This document shows, piece by piece, positions 1 through 10,499 of a stretch of 64,000 nucleotides of DNA. This stretch comes from Pseudocercospora fijiensis CIRAD86 (taxonomy: Eukaryota; Ascomycota; Dothideomycetes; Mycosphaerellales; Mycosphaerellaceae), in the NCBI RefSeq assembly GCF_000340215.1, contig NW_006921536.1:1224543-1288542 (forward strand), read 5' to 3'. The stretch's first letter is position 1, and every line of letters begins with the position of its first letter. The notes beneath the pieces were generated by a model that saw nothing but the letters and a program-made list of their open reading frames with translations, searched no databases and had not been told where the DNA came from. The translations under genes were made by a program, and so were the position numbers.

Positions 1-443
1 TAGGATAACTTCTACCGATATTAGCCTACGCCTAACACCGGAGAGGAGTTTAATTAGGGAGGCTAGGGGTTTATATACTAGTAGGAGCCTAGTAAGGTAG
101 ACCTTCCTACTAACTAGCGGCAGTCTAGCGCCCCTTTAGCGAAACCTACTACCTACGCTTTAAAAGTCTCTACTCCTAGTAGGGTACTCCCGAACGTTAA
201 CTCCTAGCAGCTTAGTACCCTAAAGAAACAGCCCCCTTAGCTATCTTCTTTAAAGCAGCCTGCGAATCCTATAGCTAATCCGAATAAGCGATAGACCCGC
301 TAGGATATATAGGCTAAGGCGACGCGGACCTAGGCTCTTATCGACTAATTTAACTAGTAAGGGCGAAGAGGTAATTATAGCGGCTAGGGCCGTAGAGGTA
401 ACTATAGTAGACTAGCGACTCGTAGTAGAAAGAAATAAGTAAT
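1..443 (+). pseudogene. degraded ORF tail, Arg/Gly/Gln-rich, unknown element
   Basis: One plus-strand frame can be followed from the window edge to a TAA at about 437 if TAG/TAA are accepted as RIP products of Gln/Trp codons. Its C-terminal part is basic, with a duplicated GRRGNYS motif at about 349-402 and a terminal TRSRKK. This resembles the nucleic-acid-binding tail of a retroelement Gag-like protein. It does not match the Gag of the neighbouring A/B elements, so it may be a separate insertion or the 5' side of something outside the window. No domain is recognised. Confidence 0.3.
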
Positions 444-924
444 AGGGTATAGCAGCTAGCTAGCTAGGATACCTTTATAGGATAAATAGTTTAGCTTCTT
501 ACGTGTTTAAGGTTTCTTAGTCCGGGAGGTAAGGAGGCGTTAGTCTAAGGGCAGACTTCTTAGTCCGGGAGGGAAAATGTAGTAGGGAAACCCGGCTTAG
601 TATAGGTGTATATACTTGTACCCTCTCCCCCTTTTTTATATCCCTAATATATATAACTACCTTTATAGATATATATATATATATTATAGGGAGATATAGC
701 TACGACAATATATAGCAGGATAGATATAAGAGATGTATCTTATCTAGCTACAATATAGCTTTCCCTATAACTATTCTCTTCTTCTAATGCTTATAATGCC
801 TTCATTTCGAAATACATAACACTACGCCGACCCCTCGCAGTTACCTAGGAAGCATTAAGTACTAGGCCTATAGTATACAGTTCCCTATATATGTACCTAT
901 ACCTACGACCTACTCGTCCCGCCT
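444..924. other. non-coding degraded stretch with short repeats
   Basis: No gene is seen. A 16-base direct repeat (TTCTTAGTCCGGGAGG) occurs at 514-529 and 557-572, and a (TA)n run lies at 667-684. Homology to the gag of element B begins only near 925, so the left boundary of A is a junction of unknown nature, either a truncation or a further insertion. Confidence 0.4.
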
Positions 925-1127
925 ATACTAATAATAGTAGTAATAGCGGCTATAGCAATCCCCTAACCGGATTGAAATGCTTTAACTATAACAGTACTAG
1001 CTATTTACTAGGCTAATGCGACAAACCTAAGGATTAGGCCCGACTTAACCGTGCATCCGCTAAGTATAGGAAACACCTTTTAGCCGCTAATACTACCCCT
1101 ATCGGCTCTTTTAATTAGTCGAAAAAA
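925..1127 (+). pseudogene. gag: element A gag C-terminus (zinc knuckle)
   Basis: The remnant covers the end of Gag. The CCHC knuckle begins at 978 (TGC TTT AAC TAT): the second Cys has become Tyr and the His position has become Tyr, both expected from CpA-to-TpA change. The frame is the same as the B knuckle at 5052. It ends at a run of six A (1122-1127), where the pol frame begins at -1, as in B. Confidence 0.7.
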
Positions 1128-3383
1128 GAATAAGCGCCGCACTAACTATTAGCCTTATATAGCGTAAGACTATCGACATTATACTAGCTATTACACATAC
1201 CTGTCTCGTAGGGGACACGTATAGAGAAAACTATAGAGCTAAGGTTATACTAGACCCGGGAAATTCAGTTAGTGCCCTTATTAACTATCGCCTAGCTAAG
1301 CAATTAGACCTCCGACAATTGCCTAGGACCAACCTACTAACCCTTACTTAGTTTAATAACGCTCGGCACTTAACCTATAGAGCCTACTATATCTATACAG
1401 TGCTAAGAGATAGCCTCGGCAACGAGCGCATTCTAGACTTTACTACCTACGTAGTAGACATAGACAACCTCCTATCTAATATTGTTATTAGCAACCCTAT
1501 TCTTAAGTACTACGCTATAGCTATAGACCTAGGCAGCTAATAGTAGCGATTTAGGATCGCTAGGAAAGAGGACACTAACCATATTAATGTTAGCGAGTGC
1601 CCTAACGATATTAGGGTCCTATTTATTAGCAACCTAATACCTGCCTTAGCTAATCCGACTACTAATCTGCTCGGAGAAGACGATAAACCTATATCCCCTA
1701 ATAGTATAGACCCTAATTAGCTTGCCCGCATACTAGAGCCTATCCGAGAGACCTATATTAATGTATTTAAACACTACCTAGTATCGACGTTGCCTATGTT
1801 TAAGGAGACGGATTATAAGATTAATATTATAGAGGGCAAAGAGGTCCCTTTTAGTCCCCTCTATAACCTTAGTAAACGAGAGCTTGCTATATTGCGTAAG
1901 TACCTAGAGGAAAACCTAGCTAATAGCCGGATACGGTATAGTAACAGCCCTACTAGTGCCCCTATCCTATTCGTACCGAAGAAGGATAGTAGCCTACGCC
2001 TATATATCGATTATCGTAGGCTTAATGCTGTTACTATTAAAGACCGCTATCTACTTCCTCTTATTAATAAGACCCTCGATCGCCTTTCTAGTACCTACTA
2101 CTATACTATATTAGATATTAAGGACGCCTATTACCGTATCTGTATTCGTAAGGGCGACGAATAGAAAATAGCCTTCCGCACTTATTATAGCTATTTCGAA
2201 TACTTAGTTATGCTATTTAGCCTAGCTAATACCCCTATAACATTCTAGTCCTATATTAATCGGGCCTTATTAGGCCTATTAGACTACCTCTATATAGTTT
2301 ACCTAGATAACATCCTAGTTTATATATACTTACCTAACATTGCGGAGTACTAGGCTATAGTCCGTAAGGTGCTCGATCGCCTACGAGCCTATAGGCTATA
2401 TTACAAGCCTTCTAAATGCACCTTCGCTACTAAGGAGGTAGCCTTCCTTAGTTTTATCGTATTAACTAATAGTGTTAAGGCTAATCCTAATCGGATTAAA
2501 ACAATTACTAAATAGCCTATTCCTACGTCTATTAAGGAGCTTTAATCGTTCCTCGGCTTCGCTAATTTCTACCGCCGTTTTATTAAGGGCTATTCGAGGC
2601 ATATAATACTATTAACTAAGCTTACTTAGACTAAGGCAAACCCTTCTAGAGAGTTTAGGTAGACTAACAAAACACAAGCCGCTTTTAACGGTCTAAAGCA
2701 ACGCTTTACTAAAGTCCCCTTATTGCACTATTTCGTACTAAGCAAGTAGATCCGAATTGAGACTAACGCTTTATAGTTCGCTATATCGGCTATTATGTTA
2801 TAGCAATTAGATAATAACTATTACTAGCACCCGATTGCCTTCTTTTTATAAAAGATAATCGATATAGAACGTCGATATAAGACCTACGAGCAAGAGCTCT
2901 TAGCAATCGTAGAAGCCTTCAAGTATTAGCGCTACTATCTCGATAGTATATAGCACACTATTTAGGTCTATATAGACTATAACAACCTCCGTAGAATTAC
3001 GAAGGTTACTAGGGTTATAGGTCGATAGGCTAGATAGGCCGTCTACCTCGCTAGGTTTGATTTTAATATATTATATCGGCTAGGCGTAAGTAACCCTACC
3101 GATAGCCTATCGAGGCGGCCTAATTACGATAGCGAGACTTAGCAATCTATTAATTTATTGTTTCTAACCCTGTAGTATAAGATTGCTATAGCCTGTATTA
3201 TTAATAAGCAAGCGTAGGATAAGCGGACTTCTAGACCCCGCGGCGGTAACAAATACTATAGCGGAGTTATCGTTCTTCTAGTATACGTTAAGAAGGACGT
3301 AGATCGCTCGAGCTATAATAACTCGATTAAAGATATTACTATCTATAGCGATAGTACTATAGAAGAGGTTGCAGTAGTTCCGG
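1128..3383 (+). pseudogene. pol: element A pol, first part (protease, RT, RNase H)
   Basis: Pol of a Ty3/gypsy element in frame -1 to gag. Visible in order are a protease region with a DPGNSVSAL-like motif near 1253-1280, the RT with the conserved LFVPKK and DYRRLN segments (about 1960-2020), the LFSLAN segment near 2213, the YLDN catalytic box near 2298 (Asp to Asn) and an RNase H region to about 3080. A 124-codon stretch at 1790-2164 is free of stops. The gene is cut at 3383/3384 by the insertion of B and resumes at 10500. Confidence 0.85.
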
Positions 3384-3388
3384 CTACT
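3384..3388 (+). repeat. target-site duplication of B, left copy
   Basis: CTACT directly precedes the 5' LTR of B and recurs at 10495-10499 directly after the 3' LTR. Removing B and one copy restores an uninterrupted pol frame matching that of B itself. Confidence 0.92.
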
Positions 3389-3585
3389 TATTAGGACTAA
3401 AGAGGTTATACGTAATTAGTATGTAATCGGGCTCGAGTGAAGCTAGGGTCTTAATGCCTTAGGCAGGGCTTAGCGCTTAGCAATAGGCCAACTTGCCTAC
3501 CTTCCTCCCTCTCCTCCTAGCTCTTTATCGAATACTACTCGTACCTACTACTACCCTATCTACCTACTAATATACCCTTCTTATA
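3389..3585 (+). repeat. element B 5' LTR
   Basis: It begins TATTAGGACTAAAG (TG to TA by RIP; the 3' copy keeps TGTTAG) and ends CTTCTTATA. The length is identical in all three LTRs of this family seen here. Confidence 0.92.
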
Positions 3586-3601
3586 TAGTATTCGATCTAC
3601 C
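3586..3601 (+). other. element B primer-binding site (putative)
   Basis: Sequence directly 3' of the LTR begins TAGTATTCGATC, consistent with an original TGG start converted to TAG. The matching tRNA was not identified. Confidence 0.45.
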
Positions 3602-3689
3602 CTTTAAGGGCAGCAGCTAGATAGTCCTTATTTTAAGCTTTTAGCGGTATAGCTACGAACAAGACTAATCTAACTATATTGCGCCCGAA

Positions 3690-5195
3690 GAACGGGACCT
3701 ATACGTACTATTCTATCGAAACAACCGTACTAATTATTAAGCAAGGCCTTCTATACGGCCTACTATACTAAGTTAAGTATACTAAGCCGATATCTACTAA
3801 TTCCGCTATATCCGCATCTTAGGGGCTAATAATATATTATCGGTGTCGCCCCTTACAATAGCCGGTTTATTACAAAACAATAACCGTGCTACCGCTAGCA
3901 GCGCTAGCAATAACAACGCTAGTAGTACAGTTCCCGCTAAAGTGCCTACTAAAGTGCCTCCTGCTAAAGAGCCTACTAGAGAGCCTACTAAAGAAGAACC
4001 TGTAATTCTAGGTAATAATCTAGAATTGCCTGTTAACGACATTCTTAATAACATTGTCAATCGACGATATAACTAGCTAGCCTTTAGCCCCCAACTAGTA
4101 GGGAGACTCTAAGAAGCTACCTAAAACAGGCTTACTGCCCTACGTTAAGAACAATAGCTAAAGGATAACCTTCTCGAAATTCGCCGCCTTTAGGAGGCCC
4201 TAACAACTAACACTAAGCCGATAGTAGGGCCTTCCTTACTACCAGTCCTAGTCTAGAAGAAGGATGCTAAACTTAAGGACTACACCGTGTTTGATAGCTC
4301 TAGTCGAAAGCAATATAACGACTACATTCGTAACTGTAAGCTTAACTAACGAAACGCACTAAGGGCTCTACTAAATGACTATTTACTAGTCGTCTATGCT
4401 ATGTAGTACATTAACGGCGACCTAAAACGCACCTAGGATGACTATTTTAACTCCCTTAATAACTAGACTGCTATTTAGTAGCAGACCTACAAAACTATTA
4501 TATTAGACACCCTTAGAAACCCTATACTAAGGCAACAATACGCTTAGGACTAGTACCTTCGAGCTAAACAAAAGACTGATTAATCGGCTCGCTTATTTAA
4601 GGCCTATTTAAAGACCCTCGAAGATAACCTCCCGACTAAAACTAATTCTATCTAGATCTCCGAAATACGCCCTAAATTGAGATAGGAATTAGTCCTTGAA
4701 TTAGACCGCCGCCGTATGTTCGAACAGACTAATCTAACGCGCATTCAATTTATAGTCGAAGTAGAAACAGCCGAACGGGCTGTTTAGCTCTAATAGCGAC
4801 TAGAATTAAGGATCCGACTAGCTAGTACTAACCGTAGCAACCGTAGTAGCCGCGGAGGAAACTAAGGTTCCTACTAGGACAACAATGCTAACAATAGGAA
4901 CAGTAACGATCGTAGAAGAGGCCGTAGCCGGCGGCTATATAGAGGAGGCCGCGATAGGGGCCGTAGAAGGGGCTCGTATCCCTATAATGCTAACCGCTCG
5001 ACTAATAATAGCAGCAACAACAGCTACGGCAGTCTACTAACCGGATTGAAGTGCTTCAATTGTAACAGTACTAGCTATCTACTAGGCTAATGCGACAAAC
5101 CTAAGGACTAGGCCCGAATCGACCGTACTACCGCTAAGTACCGAAAGTACCTCTTAGTAGCTAACGCTACCCCTATAGGCTAACCTTCGAAAAAA
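3690..5195 (+). pseudogene. gag: element B gag
   Basis: Capsid/nucleocapsid polyprotein; it would assemble the retrotransposon particle in the cytoplasm. The start is uncertain because ATG is a RIP target. The N-terminal part at 3843-4076 is open and less mutated, with Asn/Ser-rich sequence and VPTKVPPAKEPTREPT-type repeats. A Gag domain follows (about 4280-4790, with conserved Tyr/Trp-derived positions), then an Arg/Gly-rich tail (about 4840-4980) and a CCHC knuckle starting at 5052: Cys, Cys and the last Cys are kept, while the His codon reads TAT (Tyr). The frame runs into a six-A run at 5190-5195, where pol continues at -1. Confidence 0.85.
5190..5195 (+). other. gag-pol -1 frameshift site (A6 slippery run)
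   Basis: TCG AAA AAA GAG in the gag frame. After a one-base backward slip, the new frame is open of non-RIP stops into the protease. The same TCGAAAAAAGA context is kept in A at 1120-1129. It lies 100-120 bases after the zinc knuckle, the usual position. Confidence 0.6.
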
Positions 5196-8100
5196 GAGTA
5201 AGCGCCGCACTAACTGTTAGCCTCGTACGGCGTAAGACTATCGACATTGTGCTAGCTATTATACGTACCTATCTTATATCTAGGCCCGACACTAACTATA
5301 AGGCAAAGGTTATACTAGACCCCGGGAATTCAGTTAGCGCCCTTATTAGCCATCGCCTAGCTAAGTAATTAGACCTTCGACAACTGCCGAGGACTAACCT
5401 GCTAACCCTTGCTTGGTTTAATAACGCTCGGCACTTGACCTATAGAGCCTACTATGTTCCTATAGTTCTAAAAGACGACCTCGGAAATGAGCGCCTACTA
5501 AACTTTACTACCTACGCAGTAGACATAGACAGCCTCCTATCTAACATTGTTATTAGAAACCCTGTCCTTAAGTACTATGCTATAGTTATAGACTTAGGCA
5601 GTTAACAATAGCGATTTAGAATCGCTAGGAAAGAGGACATTAAATATATTAATGTTAGCGAGTGCCCTAATAATATTAGGGTCCTATTTATTGGCAACCT
5701 AACCCTAGCTAATCCGACGGCCGACCTGCTCGGTAGTAATAACGATAAACTAGTGCCCCCTAATAGTATAGATCCTAAATAACTTAAGCGCATACTAGAA
5801 CCTATTCGAGAGACCTATATTAATGTGTTTAAATACTACCTAGCATCGACATTGCCTATGTTTAAAGAGACGGATTATAAGATTGATATTATAGAGGGTA
5901 AGGAGGTTCCTTTTAGCCCCCTCTATAACCTTAGTAAACGAGAGCTTGCTATGCTACGTAAGTACCTAGAGGAAAACCTAGCTAATAGTCGAATTCGATA
6001 TAGCAACAGCCCTACTAGTGCACCTATCCTGTTCGTGCTAAAGAAGGATAGCGGCCTACGTTTATGTATTAATTATAGAGGGCTTAACGCTGTTACTATC
6101 AAAGACCGCTGTCTACTCCCGCTTATTAATAAGACCCTCGACCGCCTTTCTAGTGCCTACTACTACACTATATTAGACATTAAGGATGCGTACTATCGTA
6201 TCCGCATTCGTAAGGGCGATAAATAGAAAACAGCCTTCCGTACTCGTTATAGCCATTTCGAATACTTAGTTATGCTATTTAGCCTAGCTAACGCCCCTGC
6301 AACATTCTAGTCCTATATTAATCGGGCCCTTTTAGGCCTATTAGACTATCTCTGTATAGTTTACCTAGATAACATCCTAGTTTATATACATTTACCTAAT
6401 ATTGTAGAACACTAGGCCGTAGTACGTAAGGTCCTCGACCGCCTACGAGCCTATAGACTATATTGCAAGCCTTCTAAATGCACCTTCGCTACTAAGGAGG
6501 TAGCCTTCCTTAGTTTCCTCGTATTAACTAAGGGTGTTAAGGCTGATCCTAATCGGATTAAAACAATTACTAAATAGCCTGTCCCTACGTCTATTAAGGA
6601 GCTTTAATCGTTCCTCGGCTTCGCTAATTTCTACCGCCGTTTTATTAAGGGCTATTCGAGGCATGTAATGCCATTAACTGAGCTTACTAAGACTAAGGCA
6701 AACCCTTCTAGAGAGTTCAGGTAGACTAACAAAACACAAGCCGCTTTTGACGGTCTAAAGAAGCGATTTACCGAAGTCCCCTTATTGCACTATTTCGTAC
6801 TAAGCAAGCAGATCCGTATTGAGACTAACGCTTTACAGTTCGCTGTATCGGCTATTATGTTATAGCAATTAGATAAGGACAATTACTAGCACCTAATTGC
6901 CTTCTTTTTACGAAAGATAATCGATATAGAGCGTCGCTACGAGACCTACGAGTAAGAGCTCCTAGCTATTATCGAGGCCTTTAAGCATTAGCGCTACTAT
7001 CTTAATAGTGCTTAGTATACTATTTAGGTCTATATAGACTATAACAACCTCCGTAGCATTACTAAGGTTACTAGGGTTATAGGTCGACAGGCTAGATAGG
7101 CCGTCTACCTCGCTAGATTTGATTTTAATGTGTTATATCGGCTAGGCGTAAGCAACCCTACTAATAGCCTATCGAGGCGACCTAATTACGACGGCGAAAC
7201 CTAACATATCAATTCTTTGTTTCTAACCCTATAGTATAAGATTGCTATAGCCCGTGTTGTTAATAAGCAAGCGCAGGATAAGCGGCTTACCGGACTCCGC
7301 GACGGCTTAAAGCATATTAATGCTCTTGCTATATTAATAGTGCGTGTTAAGGCAAGAGCTAAGTATACAGATAGGAGAAGTTATAATAACTCCCTAGTCG
7401 ATATCGCTATATATAGTAATAGCGATTAAAGCACTAATGCAGTTAATCCGGCTGCTAGTACTATTAGATACATACAATACGTACCTCGTTTAATAGCGAG
7501 GGTGCTGTTAAATAACCTTGCAAATAGGGATAGTTAATCGTTTATAGATAAGCTGTTACGGGCTTAGCAGAGGGACGCCTTTGCTGCTAAACGTATCGAC
7601 AAGCTTATAAGTAGGCGAAAGACTCGATCTAGCAAGAGTAACTAGTCGATCGATAACAAAGGTTATTTGAAGTTTAAGGGCAGATACTATATCCCCGCTA
7701 AACATTCGATCCGATAAGAACTTCTTAAGCGACACTATAATAGTAAGCTTGCCGGTTACTATAGTATAGAGAGGTCGCACGAGCTACTATCGCGCACATA
7801 CTACTAGCTAAATAGTAAGCGGGACATAAAGGACTACGTAAACACGTGTGCCGTGTATTAACGTATTAAGGCACCAAAGCATTAGCCTTTTAGCGAGTTG
7901 TCCTTATTGCTAATCCCTTACAAGCTATTTGTAGAGCTTACGATAGATTTTATTATAGGTCTTCCCCCTACTAAGCGGAGAGGAAGCAAAGATATCTTTA
8001 ACGCTATCCTAGTCGTTATAGACTGGTTTACTAAGGGCGCTCGATACATCCCGGCGCGTAAGGATTGGACTGCTATTAATATAGCAGAGGCGCTATAGAC

Positions 8101-9079
8101 TAGCATCTTCTATACCTATTAGGGAACCCCTAAGGGGATAGTCTCCGATAGGGGCTCGATATTTATATCGTACTATTAGAGCGAAATATGCCTATAGCTA
8201 AGACTAAAGCATCGGCTGTTAATAGCCTTCTATCTATAGACTAACGGTTAAACAGAGAGACAGAATGCTACCCTATAGCAGTACCTACGCAGTTACATTA
8301 ACGAGAACCCTAAGGATTAGGTTAATCTCCTACAACCTACAGAATTCGTGTATAACAACAGTATCTACTTATCTACTAAGGTGTCGCCTTATTTCGCTAT
8401 AATAGGCTAGAACGCTGCTATGCTACAAGACCCTTTATCGCTCGAGGCCGAGCGCAAGGAAAGGGAAGCGTATTAAGTACTAACACCTAAGACACTAGCG
8501 GCTATTAAGAGGGTTTAAAAGATGCGGGAAATTCACGCTAAGATAACTAACAAACTAGCAAAGGCCTAGGCCTATTAGAAGGCCTACTATAACAAATACT
8601 ACCTTCTAATAACCTTTAAGCAAGGCGACCTAGTTATGCTTAGTACGAAGAACCTCCGTATCCGCAAACACCCCTTACCTAATAGCAAAACAAGGCCTAA
8701 ACTCGCACTAAGGTATATCGGCCCTTTCCGTATCCGAGAACCTAGGGGCACCTAGGCCTATTAGTTATAGCTTCTACCTTATTACACTATCTATAACACC
8801 TTCTATATATCCCTCCTTAAGCCGTACTACCTACGCGAAGGGGATGAAGCACCTGCTAAATCCGAGGACATACTAGCTAATAGTAAAGAACTATAGTCTA
8901 TAGAACGTATCCTAAAGCACCGGACTAGACAAGGCAAGAAGGAGTACCTATTAAGGTAGCAAGGCTATTCGCCTAAATAGGACTCGTAGGAAGCTAAAGG
9001 TTCTTTTAAAGATATAACTAAGTTATTAGATAAGTATTAGACTAGTGTAAAGAACAAGAAGAAGGCTAAGGGCCTATAA
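5196..9079 (+). pseudogene. pol: element B pol (PR-RT-RH-IN-chromodomain)
   Basis: Single frame from the frameshift to TAA at 9077-9079. The protease is near 5309 (DPGNS). RT covers about 5860-6450, with the YLDN box at 6362-6373, the second catalytic Asp changed to Asn. RNase H covers about 6820-7190, with TNA where TDA is usual. The integrase zinc-binding region is about 7650-7870, with CAVY in place of a CxxC pair. The integrase core keeps all three acidic residues: Asp 7946, Asp 8147 and Glu 8255, a D,D35E spacing. A C-terminal chromodomain lies at about 8894-9060, with the three aromatic-cage Trp codons read as TAG. The chromodomain suggests targeting to methylated histone H3 in heterochromatin. 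All stops sit at CAG/CAA/TGG positions. Confidence 0.92.
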
Positions 9080-9092
9080 TGTCGCCTAGGAA

Positions 9093-9117
9093 TAATGCTA
9101 CCCCTAGGGTGCTATTA
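9093..9117. promoter_or_regulatory. 25-base border palindrome, copy 1 (B, after pol)
   Basis: Arms TAATGCTACCC and GGGTGCTATTA around a CTA centre; imperfect. It lies 13 bases after the pol stop. Confidence 0.55.
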
Positions 9118-9579
9118 GCTAACTAATTAGAGGCAAGCGATTGTTAGCAACAAAGGACAACAAGACTATACTAGGCGCGCTACGACGCGTTAACTAATTG
9201 CCTGCTCTTTTAAGGACTCTACCTCTTTACTAACGCGCCCTATAGGTCCCCCTCTTGTTCCTTTATTCTATCGAGGCTTTAAGGCCTAGGCGATCTACGA
9301 GGACGGCGCGCGCGTAAATAGCGATAGTAATAATAACGACGGCGCGGCCGGCGCGGCTATATTAGTAATAGTGTTGCGGAGTGTATTGCTGTTTAAGAAA
9401 GGAAGGATACAGCTATATTAGTAACGGTGTTGCCGAGTTGTTATTAGTTAGAGAAGGAAATTAGAAGTAAGGTAAAGTTAGCGCTAAGACGACTAGCGCC
9501 GCTATTATTAATATTGCTTGCTATTGTTACTACGCCTATAGATACAACCTTACCTATACTACGAGCCTAAGGAACCTTT

Positions 9580-9615
9580 AATTAAAACTTTAATCAAAAC
9601 TTTAATCAAAACTTT
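9580..9615 (+). repeat. 12-bp tandem repeat x3 (B)
   Basis: Three consecutive AATYAAAACTTT units; the same array is found in A at 12651-12686. Confidence 0.85.
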
Positions 9616-10283
9616 AAGCCGCTTAAAAGATTGAGCGACTAATAGACTAGCTAACTAAGGGCAAAACTATAGAGCTAAGCTAGCCGGGGTCGATCTTGCG
9701 GACAATAGATTACTCCTCGATCTATCTAATCCTTTAAGCGAGGCGAACCTCTACTACTGCACTTATAATAGCCTTTACCTATAGAAACTAGACGAGCTAT
9801 GTTTTTTCGGAAAAGATAAGATAAGATTGACAATTGAAGGCTACTAAACCTAGCTAATTAGGGCTAGCGAAACTACGAACAATAATAGCCCTCGTAATAA
9901 TAAGAACAAACCCTCGGAAGCGGACATAGCTAGGTCTTTTAAGAGTAGACGCAAAGAACTCGGTACGACATTACTTAGAGCAGAGGCAGGGCTACAATAC
10001 CTCGTACGTCTACCTATTATAGTAGGGAAGACGCGCTCGTATTATAATTAGTCGAAGGCCCTCAATTCTTATAGATATATATTACTTTATAGTTTATTGT
10101 ATATAGGGATAGCGTAGTTAGAGTTTAACATTGTGCTGTATTAGAGGTAAGGTTTGATATAGTTACATAATCGGTAGTTATACGTTCAATTTAGCGCGGA
10201 CTAAGTGGCTTATTAGACCTGCTAAGTTAGCGGCAATAGAGGTTGAGACTAGAACAAAGACCGGCTACGAGGGCGCGGCCTTT

Positions 10284-10297
10284 AGAAGGGAAGCGTG
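10284..10297 (+). other. element B polypurine tract (putative)
   Basis: AGAAGGGAAGCG immediately before the 3' LTR; also present before the A LTR at about 13353-13364. Confidence 0.6.
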
Positions 10298-10494
10298 TGT
10301 TAGGACTAAAGAGGTTATACGTAATTGGTATGTGATCGGGCTCGAGTAAAGCTAGGGTCTTAATGCCTTAGGCAGGGCTTGGCGCTTAACAATAGGCTAA
10401 CTTGCCTGCCTTCCTCCCTCTCCTCCTAGCTCCTTATCGAATACTACTCGTACCTACTACTACCCTATCTACCTACTAATATACCCTTCTTATA
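10298..10494 (+). repeat. element B 3' LTR
   Basis: 197 bp, begins TGTTAGGACTAAAG and ends CTTCTTATA. It is the less mutated of the B pair, keeping the TG start. Confidence 0.92.
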
Positions 10495-10499
10495 CTACT
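10495..10499 (+). repeat. target-site duplication of B, right copy
   Basis: CTACT, identical to 3384-3388. Confidence 0.92.

Larger units (their letters stand above)
9080..10297 (+). other. element B 3' spacer between pol and LTR
   Basis: 1.2 kb between the pol stop and the 3' LTR. It holds the border palindrome and a 12-base tandem repeat (AATYAAAACTTT, three units, 9580-9615). A frame of about 150 codons is open at about 9636-10100, but the same region of A has small indels, so I do not call it a gene. The end (10283-10297) is purine-rich (AGAAGGGAAG), the expected polypurine tract for plus-strand priming. Confidence 0.6.
3389..10494 (+). mobile_element. complete Ty3/gypsy chromovirus B, RIP-inactivated
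   Basis: LTR (197 bp), gag, pol (protease, RT, RNase H, integrase, chromodomain), 1.2-kb 3' spacer, polypurine tract, LTR (197 bp). It is 7106 bp long and flanked by CTACT duplications inside A. The two LTRs differ at 9 positions by my count, all transitions, which fits RIP and not simple ageing. Gag and pol are full length but contain many TAG/TAA codons at Gln/Trp positions, so it cannot move by itself. Confidence 0.93.

Noticed and set aside
1790..9079. Reassigned stop codons (TAA/TAG read as Gln, ciliate-like code)
   Set aside because: TAG also occurs at Trp positions, and the same genes show His/Cys to Tyr, Asp to Asn and Thr to Ile changes. All are CpA/TpG transitions, so RIP explains them better.
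9636..10100. Accessory gene in the B 3' spacer
   Set aside because: Open for about 150 codons, but the A copy has indels and an early stop in the same place, so coding is not supported.
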